Assembly (NCBI RefSeq): GCF_025685425.1 | Contig: NZ_JAGTAS010000027.1 | Coordinates: 23,288 to 87,287, forward strand | DNA from: Terriglobus albidus | GTDB lineage: Bacteria > Acidobacteriota > Terriglobia > Terriglobales > Acidobacteriaceae | Direction: 5' to 3' | Length of the DNA: 64,000 nt | Shown here: positions 51,682 through 59,407 of the stretch, in pieces | How the letters are laid out: every line of letters begins with the position of its first letter | Position numbering within the stretch: position 1 is the first letter of the stretch | The notes under the pieces: generated by a model | Database searches by the model: none | The model's input: only the letters and a program-made list of their open reading frames with translations | What the model was told of the DNA's origin: nothing | Position numbers and translations under genes: made by a program

Positions 51682-53463
51682 ATGCCGACCCGATTCGGCA
51701 AAGTACTTTTGGGCCTGGCCTGCACCCCCGTGGTGTTTCTTACGGGGTGTCCCCAGCAGCAGCCGGTCAAGGCGCCCACACCGCAGGCTCCTCCGACGAT
51801 TACGGCCACGCCGGCGCCGGCCGCAGCTCCTCAGGTTCCCGACTACGCTGCCCGCGCGCAGGCAACGCGGGTACAGCAGCTCATCAACCAGGTAGATCGC
51901 AGCTATAACTCCGGTCTGCAGAACTATCGTGCCGGAAGACTCGACGCGGCGCGCATGGATTTCGATGCATCGGTCGACATGATGCTGACCAGCGGTCTGG
52001 ATATCCGGTCGATCCAGCAGCTCAATGACGAGTTCGAGCGCGTGGTCACCGCCGTGAATGCGCTGGAGCTGGACGCATTGAAGCAGGGCACCGGTTTCTC
52101 TCCGAAGCTGGAGGCCGCACCTCTGGACGCGGCCAATGAAGTGACCTTCTCTCCCGATCCCGAGCTGACCGCAAGATTGAATGCCGAACTGCGCACCACG
52201 ACGTCAGACTTTCCGCTGGCGGTGAATGATTACGTCGCCGGTTTTATCAATTACTTCACCAAGTCTCCCAGCGGTCACGTGCACCTGCTGCGATCGCTGG
52301 AGCGTGCCGGCAAGTACAAGGACATGATTCAGAAGATCCTGCGCGAGGAAGGTGTACCGCAGGACCTGATTTATCTTGCGGTCGCCGAGTCCGGCTTTCA
52401 GCCGCAGGCATTGAATGGGAAGAGCGGCGCGGGAGGCATGTGGCAGTTCATGCCATTTGCCGGCGCATATGGGCTTACGCGTAACGGCTGGGTGGACGAA
52501 CGGTTTGACCCGGAGAAGTCCTCGCGCGCTTATGCGCGGTACATCAAAGAGCTCTATAACCAGTTTGGTGACTGGTACCTGGCGCTTGCTGCCTATGACT
52601 GGGGTCCGGGCAATGTGCAGCGTGCAGTCATGCACACAGGCTATGCAGACTTCTGGGAGCTGTACCGGCGCGGCAATCTTCCGGGCGAGACGAAAAATTA
52701 TGTGCCGGGCATCATCGCGGCCATCATCATGGCGAAGAACCCGCAACAGTACAACCTGACGGAGATCAATCCGGAGCCTCCCGCAGTCTATGACACGGTG
52801 ACGGTGAGCTCACAAGTGGACCTTCGCCTGGTGGCGGACGTGACGAACTCATCGGTCGCGACGCTGGTGGGTCTGAACCCGAGCCTGTTGCGGCTGGTTA
52901 CGCCGCGCGATATGACCTTCGATCTCCACATCCCGGCGGGGACGAAGGATGAGTTCCAGAAACGCATCAGCGCCATTCCGGAAGCTAAGCGCGTAAGCTG
53001 GCGCTTCCATGAGGTGCGCGGCGGCGAAACGTTGAGTTCCATCGCGGAGAGCTTCCACGTCCATGCATCCGACATCGCCAGCGTGAATGACATCGCCGAT
53101 GGAAGCGCGCTCGATCTGGGCGATGAGCTCGTGATTCCAGTGGCTCCGGTGAGCACCACCAGCGCATCGAGCGTCCATATTCAGCGTTACACCATGCGCA
53201 GGGGCGATACGCTGATCACCGTTGCAGACCGCTTCGGTGTCAGCGTGGAGCAGTTGCGGCGCTGGAATATGCTGCGTTCAAGCCAGGTAAGCGCAGGCAA
53301 ATCGCTCATCGTGAGTGAGCCGGTAAGGCTTGCGCCACAGGGGCGTGGCACTCGCAAGAAAGCATCGGGTGCGAAGTCATCAGCATCCGCAAAGAGCTCT
53401 TCGAAGAAGAGTGCGACGGCATCAAAGAGGCCTTCCAGCTCGACCGCCAGGAGACGCCGGTAA
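51682..53463 (+). CDS. MltD-like lytic transglycosylase lipoprotein with LysM repeats
   Basis: 593 residues. Lipobox VFLTGC (LTGC) after a short signal sequence from the ATG of MPTRFGKVL, so membrane-anchored. Pro/Ala-rich linker. Catalytic SLT domain about 225-360: GVPQDLIYLAVAESGFQPQA with catalytic Glu in AESGF, SGAGGMWQFMPFAGAYGL, ERFDPEKSSRAYARYI, DWYLALAAYDWGPGNVQRA. Two LysM repeats later (WRFHEVRGGETLSSIAESFHVHASDIASVNDI and IQRYTMRRGDTLITVADRFGVSVEQLRRWN) bind peptidoglycan. A basic Ser/Lys tail (KKASGAKSSASAKSSSKKSA) ends the protein. Cleaves glycan strands during wall turnover. Confidence 0.92.
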   Translation: MPTRFGKVLLGLACTPVVFLTGCPQQQPVKAPTPQAPPTITATPAPAAAPQVPDYAARAQATRVQQLINQVDRSYNSGLQNYRAGRLDAARMDFDASVDMMLTSGLDIRSIQQLNDEFERVVTAVNALELDALKQGTGFSPKLEAAPLDAANEVTFSPDPELTARLNAELRTTTSDFPLAVNDYVAGFINYFTKSPSGHVHLLRSLERAGKYKDMIQKILREEGVPQDLIYLAVAESGFQPQALNGKSGAGGMWQFMPFAGAYGLTRNGWVDERFDPEKSSRAYARYIKELYNQFGDWYLALAAYDWGPGNVQRAVMHTGYADFWELYRRGNLPGETKNYVPGIIAAIIMAKNPQQYNLTEINPEPPAVYDTVTVSSQVDLRLVADVTNSSVATLVGLNPSLLRLVTPRDMTFDLHIPAGTKDEFQKRISAIPEAKRVSWRFHEVRGGETLSSIAESFHVHASDIASVNDIADGSALDLGDELVIPVAPVSTTSASSVHIQRYTMRRGDTLITVADRFGVSVEQLRRWNMLRSSQVSAGKSLIVSEPVRLAPQGRGTRKKASGAKSSASAKSSSKKSATASKRPSSSTARRRR

Positions 53464-53588
53464 GCAAAAAGAGTTCCTCTAACGCAACTTCTTCTTGCCA
53501 ACGCTTCCTCATCGTTGCATTCTTTAGCTAGAATTCGTTCCGCCGGAGCTGCAATCTATATAACTGCAGGAGAGGGTGGAGGAGATAT

Positions 53589-54287
53589 ATGGCCTACGAC
53601 GACGAGATCATCAAGCTTCACGCATCGGCTGTAGAAGACAACTACGACGACGAGCTCGAAGACGACCCCGACGAAGTCGATGAAGAAGAGGAGGTCGAGG
53701 TGACCTCTGATGATGATGACGCCGAGCCTCTGCTGCACGAGGCCCCACATGCCGAAGAGGCAAGCATTCCGGCGGCGCCAGCCGACGCGGTTCATACCTA
53801 TGAGCCCGCGGAGGAGGAGGCCGAGCTTCCTGTTGCTGCTCCCCAGCGGGCAGTGAAGGCTCCGGCGAAGAAGGCTTCCGCTAAGAAAGCCGCGCCGAAG
53901 AAGGCTGCAGCCAAGAAGGCGGTAAAGAAAACCGCCGCTAAATCCGTTAAGAAGGCTGTAGCGAAAAAAGCAGCCAAGAAGGTTGTCGCAAAGAAGGCCG
54001 CGAAGAAGGTCGTCGCGAAGAAGGCTGCGAAGAAAGTTTCTACGAAATCTGCCGCGAAGAAGTCGAGCGCTCTACGCGGCGGAAAGGCGACCCCCCAAAA
54101 GGCCGCCGCTAAAAAGGGCGCTCAAAAATCATTGAAGAGAGGTAATACCTTGGCAACGAAGAAAGCTGCAAAGAAAGCTGTAAAGAAGGCTGTGAAGAAG
54201 GCTCCGGCGAAGAAGGCCGCCAAGAAGACTGCGAAGAAGGCCGTCAAGAAGGCTGCTAAGAAGTCCGCCAAGAAGGCCACCAAGTAA
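53589..54287 (+). CDS. Histone-H1-like Lys/Ala-rich protein with acidic N-terminus
   Basis: 232 residues. The N-terminal ~85 are very acidic (VEDNYDDELEDDPDEVDEEEE, DDDDAEPLL), the rest is tandem AKKA/AVKK-type repeats like bacterial H1 homologues that bind DNA loosely. GGAGGAG lies a few nt before the ATG. Inside the frame, at 54137-54142, GAGAGG precedes a TTG (54150) by 7 nt; translation there would give a separate 46-residue all-basic protein beginning MATKKAAKKAVKKAVKKA. So the frame may encode both a long regulated form and a short one, or be a fusion of two ancestral genes. Repeat-rich sequence; length could vary between strains. Confidence 0.82.
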   Translation: MAYDDEIIKLHASAVEDNYDDELEDDPDEVDEEEEVEVTSDDDDAEPLLHEAPHAEEASIPAAPADAVHTYEPAEEEAELPVAAPQRAVKAPAKKASAKKAAPKKAAAKKAVKKTAAKSVKKAVAKKAAKKVVAKKAAKKVVAKKAAKKVSTKSAAKKSSALRGGKATPQKAAAKKGAQKSLKRGNTLATKKAAKKAVKKAVKKAPAKKAAKKTAKKAVKKAAKKSAKKATK

Positions 54288-54307
54288 CTCTGTAACCTAA
54301 GGCAAGC

Positions 54308-54347
54308 AAAAAAGCCCGGTTCCTCGAATGAGGCCCGGGCTTTTTTG
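54308..54347 (+). terminator. Intrinsic terminator of the histone-like gene
   Basis: AAAAAAGCCCGG and CCGGGCTTTTTT pair with a short loop; A and T runs on both sides make it bidirectional. Confidence 0.9.
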
Positions 54348-54401
54348 CGTCTGTACGACGGTGAGTCGGCAGAGTTGGGTCTGTATTCGTGAGGAATATG
54401 G

Positions 54402-54523
54402 GGCTTCCTAACCCACCCTAACTCCGTGAGAGTGGGGCACCCGGGTGAGATAAGCATTGCTCTCAATGACCCGCCTGGGTGCCCATCCTCCCAACGCTAG
54501 CTTGGGTAAGGAGGTCGTCTAGG
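54402..54523. repeat. Paired GGGGCACCC / GGGTGCCC repeats, inside-out
   Basis: CCCACCCTAACTCCG with TGAGAGTGGGGCACCC (about 54411-54443) precedes the inverted CTGGGTGCCCATCC (54474-54488) and a GAGG-rich end. Hairpin arms are imperfect. Lies between convergent genes, between their two terminators. Confidence 0.5.
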
Positions 54524-54566
54524 TTCGAACAAAACACGAACGAATATGTCTGGTGTATCGAGCAGC

Positions 54567-54596
54567 AAAAGAGGCCCGCCGAAGCGGGCCTCTTTG
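54567..54596 (-). terminator. Intrinsic terminator of the peroxiredoxin gene
   Basis: AAAGAGGCCCGC (54568-54579) and GCGGGCCTCTTT (54584-54595) form a 12-bp stem; leftward it ends in UUUU. Confidence 0.88.
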
Positions 54597-54611
54597 GGAA
54601 AGCGACGAGAT

Positions 54612-55157
54612 CTACTTCTGTGCTGCTGCGATCTCGGCCAGCACCTGTTCGGAGTGGTTGGGGATGTCTTTTACCTCCCACACCTTAACCACCTTGCCTT
54701 TGGGATCGATCAGGTAGGTGGTACGGGCGGCAAACTTCATGGTGCCGCGCTCGGAGATGGGGACGTTATAGGCATCGATGACCTTGTGATCCGGGTCGGC
54801 GAGGAGCTTGAAGTCGAAGGTGTCTTTGCTGCACCAGGTCTTGTGGCTCTCCACGGTGTCGAGGCTTACGCCCAGAACGACTGCCTTGGCGGCTTCGTAC
54901 TTCTTGATATCGCGCTGAAAGTTGTGGGCCTCAATTGTGCAGCCCGTGGTCTGATCCTTGGGGTAGAAGTACAGGACGACCCACTTGCCCTTGTAATCGC
55001 TCAGGTGGACAGCTTTGTCTTCCTGCGAGATGGCTGAGAAGTCCGGCGCCTTCGAGCCGACCGGAAGGTAGTCGCCTGCGGCCTTTGCCTTCAGAGCGAA
55101 GGTTCCGGACAGGGCGAGACCTGCGATGACGACTGCGGCAAACAAACCTTTACGCAT
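54612..55157 (-). CDS. Exported peroxiredoxin, BCP/PrxQ type
   Basis: 181 residues with a signal peptide (MRKGLFAAVVIAGLALSGTFALKAKAA), so periplasmic, unlike the cytosolic E. coli Bcp. Thioredoxin-fold motifs: VGSKAPDFSAISQEDKAVHLSDYKGKWVVLYFYPKDQTTGCTIEAHNF with the peroxidatic Cys73. There is no Cys five residues later, the usual Bcp resolving position. Another Cys109 in KTWCSKD lies 36 residues downstream, the spacing known for PrxQ proteins that use a helix-3 resolving Cys. It reduces hydroperoxides outside the membrane. Divergent or convergent operon partners none; the lpxI operon follows upstream. Confidence 0.9.
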   Translation of the reverse strand: MRKGLFAAVVIAGLALSGTFALKAKAAGDYLPVGSKAPDFSAISQEDKAVHLSDYKGKWVVLYFYPKDQTTGCTIEAHNFQRDIKKYEAAKAVVLGVSLDTVESHKTWCSKDTFDFKLLADPDHKVIDAYNVPISERGTMKFAARTTYLIDPKGKVVKVWEVKDIPNHSEQVLAEIAAAQK

Positions 55158-55205
55158 GCTGCAATTCTCCTTGGGTGAAGCGTCACCAGTGTATTCCTGG
55201 ACCTA

Positions 55206-56072
55206 TCAGACGGATGTCACCGAAATGGTAATGTTCGCGGCGTTGGCCGCGGCAACAATCGCGGTCTGATCGAATATCAGGGTGCGCCCGGCCTCGATGG
55301 AAAGACATGTTGCTCCCGCGGCGATCATGGTCTGAATCGTCTTCAGGCCGATCACAGGCACGTCGAAGCGCATGTCCTGACGGGGCTTGGCTACCTTGAT
55401 GACTGTTAGACGGCGGGCCAGCGTAGAAGACTCATCCTCGAGCGTACGAAAAATCTCCCCGGCGCGGGCAATGGTGGCGTCGGTGCCTTCCATGGCCTCG
55501 ATCGCAACGCAGGCCTGGGCCGCAACAACGACTGTCTGGCCGAGGTCGAAGCCGGCGATGCCGAGAGCGATCTTCCTGCCGTACTCGATATCGGCAAGCT
55601 CCTGCTCGTCGGGATGCCGGCTGGTGAGCACACCCGGTTTGGCGAGAAGAGGTTCCAGGTAGGCGGTGGAGGAGATGAGCTCGATGCCTTCGTCGCTCAG
55701 TACCTTGGCGACGGCGCCCAGAAGCATGTCGGTGTTGCGGGTACGCAGGTTCAGCAGCAGCTTCGCCAGCCGCCAGTCAGGACGGATGGAGGAGAAGATC
55801 TGTTTGTGCTTCACCTGCCCGGCCATGACAGCGCGGGAGACACCCTCTTTCTGAAAGGTCTCGATCAGTTTCGAGAGCTCACCGAGTGAGAGCCAGTGCA
55901 CGCGCACATCGGGGTCGCGGGCGGCGATCTCGTCTATCTCAGGTTCGGTCTCTTCCTTGATCGCAGCCACAACGACCGTCAGGCCGTGCGAACGCGCGGC
56001 ATCGAGCAAGAGAAAGGGGAACCTGCCGTTCCCCGCGATCAATCCAAGTTTCCCGTTGCCGCTTTTGCTCAC
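55206..56072 (-). CDS. lpxI: UDP-2,3-diacylglucosamine pyrophosphatase LpxI
   Basis: Hydrolyses UDP-2,3-diacyl-GlcN to lipid X, a step of lipid A synthesis that many bacteria carry out with the unrelated LpxH. 288 residues: KLGLIAGNGRFPFLLLDAARSHG, VHWLSLGELSKLIETFQKEGVSRAVMAGQVKH, a middle AVAKVLSDEGIELISSTAYLEPLLA, and EAGRTLIFDQTAIVAAANAANI at the end, all LpxI signatures. It overlaps lpxA by ATGA, as the third gene in fabZ-lpxA-lpxI. LpxB is not in the window. Confidence 0.93.
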   Translation of the reverse strand: MSKSGNGKLGLIAGNGRFPFLLLDAARSHGLTVVVAAIKEETEPEIDEIAARDPDVRVHWLSLGELSKLIETFQKEGVSRAVMAGQVKHKQIFSSIRPDWRLAKLLLNLRTRNTDMLLGAVAKVLSDEGIELISSTAYLEPLLAKPGVLTSRHPDEQELADIEYGRKIALGIAGFDLGQTVVVAAQACVAIEAMEGTDATIARAGEIFRTLEDESSTLARRLTVIKVAKPRQDMRFDVPVIGLKTIQTMIAAGATCLSIEAGRTLIFDQTAIVAAANAANITISVTSV

Positions 56073-56854
56073 CGAATGACTCCGCGATGGCTGCGGCCGA
56101 TGAACTCCGACAAGTAGGCGACCTTGTCTCCGAACTCGCCCGCAGCGACCTTCTCGCGGATCGCCGCGAGGGCATCGCTCATATTCAGCCTGGAGCCGAC
56201 GATCAGGCGGTATGCAGCACGGAGTTGTTTGATCTCTTCCGGAGTGAATCCGCGTCTCTCCAGACCTACTTTATTGATCGAATAGGCATGGTTCTCGCGG
56301 GTAGCGCTGGTCAGCGAATAGGGCATCACGTCCTGCGTGGCCATGGTGCCGCCGCCGATGTAGGCGTATTTGCCCACGGAGCAGAACTGATGCACGGCGC
56401 TGAAGGCACCAACTGTGGCGAAGTCTTCCACGACGACATGGCCGGCGAGCGTGGCGTTGTTGGCAAAGATGCAGTGGTCGCCGACCTGGGAGTCGTGTCC
56501 GATGTGGGTGAAGCACATGAACAGGTTGTTGGATCCGATGCGGGTCAGACCGCCGCCACCTGCGGTGCCACGGGAGACGTTCACGCTCTCGCGGAAGTCA
56601 TTGTTGTCACCGATGATCACCTGCGTCGCTTCGCCGCGGTATTTGAGGTCCTGCGGAGGGATGCCGATGCAGGCGAAGGGGGCAATGCGATTGCCGGAGC
56701 CGATGGTCGTATGGCCATCCAGAACTACATGGGAGACCAGGGTGCAGCTCTCGCCGAGAACGACATTCGGACCGATCGTGGAATAGGGACCTACGCTGCA
56801 GCTTGCTGGAACAACGGCGCCTTCGGCGACGATCGCCGTGGGATGAATACTCAC
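56069..56854 (-). CDS. lpxA: Acyl-ACP-UDP-N-acetylglucosamine O-acyltransferase LpxA
   Basis: First enzyme of lipid A synthesis; cytosolic trimer of left-handed beta-helices. 261 residues: [91 protein letters not shown] with the catalytic His in THIGHD, HQFCSVGKYAYIGGGTMATQDVMPYSL, and the C-terminal helical part NKVGLERRGFTPEEIKQLRAAYRLIV. Overlaps fabZ upstream and lpxI downstream by four bases each. Confidence 0.96.
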   Translation of the reverse strand: MSIHPTAIVAEGAVVPASCSVGPYSTIGPNVVLGESCTLVSHVVLDGHTTIGSGNRIAPFACIGIPPQDLKYRGEATQVIIGDNNDFRESVNVSRGTAGGGGLTRIGSNNLFMCFTHIGHDSQVGDHCIFANNATLAGHVVVEDFATVGAFSAVHQFCSVGKYAYIGGGTMATQDVMPYSLTSATRENHAYSINKVGLERRGFTPEEIKQLRAAYRLIVGSRLNMSDALAAIREKVAAGEFGDKVAYLSEFIGRSHRGVIR

Positions 56855-57357
56855 TCCGCGCCCTCTTGCTTCTTGTTGCGGGGGATCATCTGCGAGGTTA
56901 TGACGGCTTCGCAGACCAGCTTGCCGTCGACATGGACGGTGCCCTGCATTTTGACGGCGCGGCTGCGCCAGTTCAGAACCTTTGCCTCGATATGGAGCTG
57001 GTCGCCAGGAGTGACAGGGCGGCGGAACTTGGCTTCATCAATGCCGGTAAAGACCAGCAGCTTATCGCTGTGATCTTCAAACTCGCTCAGCATCAGGATG
57101 CAGCCGGCCTGCGCCATGGCTTCTACCATCAGCACGCCAGGCATCATGGGCTGGCCGGGAAAATGGCCCTGGAAGAACTCTTCGTTGCGGGTGACGTTCT
57201 TCAGGCAAAGGATGCGTTCGCGCGCCTGAAGGTCGAGTACGCGGTCGATCAGCAGGAAAGGATAGCGGTGCGGCAGGATGGACATCACTTCGTTGATGTC
57301 CATGGTGCGCTTCGCCGTGGCAACTGCCTGCGCTTCCGGGGTGGCTACGGTCTCCAT
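56851..57357 (-). CDS. fabZ: 3-hydroxyacyl-ACP dehydratase FabZ
   Basis: Dehydrates beta-hydroxyacyl-ACP in fatty-acid elongation. Hotdog fold motifs: [15 protein letters not shown] (His of the active site), [25 protein letters not shown] with catalytic Glu, and the late [14 protein letters not shown]. The protein is 168 residues counting a leader ([18 protein letters not shown]); a start at [10 protein letters not shown] (57303) would match the usual length. It is the first gene of the fabZ-lpxA-lpxI run. Confidence 0.95.
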   Translation of the reverse strand: METVATPEAQAVATAKRTMDINEVMSILPHRYPFLLIDRVLDLQARERILCLKNVTRNEEFFQGHFPGQPMMPGVLMVEAMAQAGCILMLSEFEDHSDKLLVFTGIDEAKFRRPVTPGDQLHIEAKVLNWRSRAVKMQGTVHVDGKLVCEAVITSQMIPRNKKQEGAE

Positions 57358-57404
57358 AACATCCCCGATTCTACCGAATTTCGTTTTCAGGCCCGCCGCG
57401 AGGG

Positions 57405-58232
57405 CTATTTCTTTCCGACCTTTTGTTTGGCGGCGATGGTGGCCTGGATGTCGAAGAGCTCCGGGGAGAGGTTCTGGTTGTACTTCACGTCGGTGTAGAA
57501 CTTCTGGTTCACCATGTCTCCGTTGCGGAAGCGGGTGACGGTATAGGCCGTCTGGATGCCCTGCACACTGTGGTAGCCATCGTATTCTTCGCGATCAGTA
57601 TCGAAGTCCTTGTACTTTTCATTCCGGTACTGGAAGGTACGGGCGAGTGGAAGATGGCTGTTGGCGTCCAGCTCGATGGTGACGGCATCGTTGGTCGGCG
57701 AGATGACGGTCACTTTGTCGGCGACGCGGCGCTGCACCATGGTGGTGCCTTCGAAGACGACCATGGTCCCGGGTTTCTTCAGCCAGTCGTGAAGTACGAC
57801 TTCGATCGAGTGGGTCCGGCGACGGAAATAGTCCTGCGAGACGTCTTCCGGCAGAGCGACCTTGCCGCGGAAGGTGATCTCGTCGGCGGAGTTGGCGGTG
57901 AACATCTGCACGATGTCGCGTTTCTTGGTGTACTCGATGCGTTCGACTTCAGTTTCGGGGCCGCCGGTCTGACGGTGGAAGTCCCAGAAGACAGTGACGG
58001 CGCCGGTGGGCTGTCCACGGAAGAAGTAGCCGACCTGACCTTCCAGCAGCCAGTCGTGGCGGTTAAGCCAGCCGTCGCCGCCGAGCGCGATGACCATCTT
58101 GTCGAGCAGATCGCGTGCCTTCTGTTCGCCGGAGGCCTCGGTGGTAGACGCGGACTGCGCCAATGCGACCGAGGCGCAAGGGGCGATGGCGATGGCGAGC
58201 AAGGCAGTGGAGAACCAGGTCTTCAGGCGCAT
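57405..58232 (-). CDS. Exported protein of unknown function, LolA-like appearance
   Basis: 275 residues with a signal peptide (MRLKTWFSTALLAIAIAPCASVALAQ). The mature part alternates strands: ARDLLDKMVIALGGDGWLNRHDWLLEGQVGYFFRGQPTGAVTVFWDFHRQTGG, ERIEYTKKRDIVQMFTANSADEITFRGKVALPEDV, KVTVISPTNDAVTIELDANSHLPLARTFQYR and a closing YDGYHSVQGIQTAYTVTRFRNGDMVNQKFYTDVKYN. This outer-membrane lipoprotein-sorting layout is common in Acidobacteriota exported proteins and is not proof of function. GGGAG lies 6 nt before the ATG. It sits between an SDR and fabZ, all leftward. Confidence 0.68.
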   Translation of the reverse strand: MRLKTWFSTALLAIAIAPCASVALAQSASTTEASGEQKARDLLDKMVIALGGDGWLNRHDWLLEGQVGYFFRGQPTGAVTVFWDFHRQTGGPETEVERIEYTKKRDIVQMFTANSADEITFRGKVALPEDVSQDYFRRRTHSIEVVLHDWLKKPGTMVVFEGTTMVQRRVADKVTVISPTNDAVTIELDANSHLPLARTFQYRNEKYKDFDTDREEYDGYHSVQGIQTAYTVTRFRNGDMVNQKFYTDVKYNQNLSPELFDIQATIAAKQKVGKK

Positions 58233-58250
58233 TCAAACTCCCGGAAAAGG

Positions 58251-59036
58251 TTAACCGACAAGTACTGCTCCGCCGTTGACGTTGAAGATCTCGCCGGAGA
58301 CGAAGCCGGCCAGCGGCGTGCAGAGAAACAGGATCGGGCCGGCGATCTCCTCCGGCCGTGCGGCACGGCCCAGGGGAATCGTCGCCAAATACTTGGACGC
58401 CGAAGGGCCGTTCAGGGCTTCAGCACTCATCTCGGTCTGCACCCATCCGGGGGCGACGCAGTTGGCCAGAATGCCTTGAGGCGCCAGTTCGGAAGAGAGG
58501 CTTTTGGTCAGCGAGAGCAGCGCGCCTTTGCTGGCGGCGTAGTCGGCGTGGAAGGCTTCGCCGCGCTGTGCGGCGGTAGAGGCGACCAGGACAATATGTC
58601 CGCGGGTTCCGTTGGCGTCAGGCTGCTGGCTCTGCATCTGTGCAGCAGCTGCGGAGACCAGGCCGAAGATGGAGTCGAGATTCACGCCGAGTGTCGTGCG
58701 CCATTGTTCTTCGGCCATGGAGCCAATGGGCTGGTCGTGTGGTGGCCAGATGCCGTGATTGGCGACCAGGATGTCGAGCCGGCCGAAGGCACGGACAGCA
58801 GCATCGACCAGGGCGCGGCCGTCCTCAATGGTGCTGAGCTCCTGCTGGACCGGGCAGGTATCGTCGGTACCGCACTCTTCGACGAGTTGGGTGGCGCGGG
58901 TGGCGGCGGCACGGTAGTTGAAGACAACCTGCGCTCCGGCCTGGCGAAACATGCGGACGGTGGCCGCGCCGATGCCGCGGGATCCGCCGGTGATGAGAGC
59001 GACCTTGTTGGCGAGAGAGAGGGTTGGGGCTGCCAT
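58251..59036 (-). CDS. Short-chain dehydrogenase/reductase
   Basis: 261 residues. VALITGGSRGIGAATVRMF (cofactor, 12-30), LDILVANHGIWPPHDQ (NNAG position reads ANHG, a known variation), HIVLVASTAAQRG with catalytic Ser, and YAASKGALLSLTKSL (YxxxK). Ends GEIFNVNGGAVLVG as usual. Generic 3-ketoacyl-reductase-like; it lies 18 bp before the secreted unknown and could share its transcript. FabG of fatty-acid synthesis is possible because fabZ is near, but no acpP/fabD follow. Confidence 0.85.
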   Translation of the reverse strand: MAAPTLSLANKVALITGGSRGIGAATVRMFRQAGAQVVFNYRAAATRATQLVEECGTDDTCPVQQELSTIEDGRALVDAAVRAFGRLDILVANHGIWPPHDQPIGSMAEEQWRTTLGVNLDSIFGLVSAAAAQMQSQQPDANGTRGHIVLVASTAAQRGEAFHADYAASKGALLSLTKSLSSELAPQGILANCVAPGWVQTEMSAEALNGPSASKYLATIPLGRAARPEEIAGPILFLCTPLAGFVSGEIFNVNGGAVLVG

Positions 59037-59097
59037 CGATTGTCATGATAGCGGGATGGATGGGCCTTGGGTGAATCGACGAACCTAGGGCGTGTCA

Positions 59098-59216
59098 AAC
59101 AAATTCGGGCACCAATACTCCGGGTACTCCATCCATTGGCTAGCAATGGATGGAAGATTCGGGGTCCCGGGCGAACTTGGTTCGCGGGGGTGAACTATTC
59201 GAGCGAAGCTCGAATA
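59098..59216. repeat. Triloop-type hairpins
   Basis: Contains TCCATCCATTG/CAATGGATGGA around GCTAG (59128-59153), a GGCGAAC-TTG-GTTCGC hairpin (59171-59186), and ATTCGAGC-GAA-GCTCGAAT (59197-59215). The last one ends one base before the next element begins. Confidence 0.72.
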
Positions 59217-59372
59217 GGTGGGAGCCGTGGGCTTTTTAGCCCACGGTTTACGGGCATCAAGAATGTTGGGCTTTTAGCCCTGGGCCTTTGTTTCCATATG
59301 GAGAAAAGGCCCAGGGCTAAAAGCCCGTTTTTATGCTTGTTAATCAGCGGGCTGAAGCCCGCTGCTCCCACC
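59217..59372. repeat. Four-hairpin GGTGGGAG/CTCCCACC element, copy 3
   Basis: Left outer hairpin GTGGGCTTTTTAGCCCAC, right outer hairpin GCGGGCTGAAGCCCGC, inner pair GGGCTTTTAGCCCTGGGCC against GGCCCAGGGCTAAAAGCCC. The outer hairpin types are in the opposite order to copy 2. It lies between the SDR start and the TonB receptor end. Confidence 0.85.
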
Positions 59373-59407
59373 AGTTTCTGGCCGAACTTGATAACGGTAT
59401 GGAGCCC

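Noticed and set aside
57423..59048. 541-residue plus-strand frame over the exported unknown and the SDR
   Set aside because: Crosses two genes on the other strand that show a signal peptide and SDR motifs; no domain of its own.
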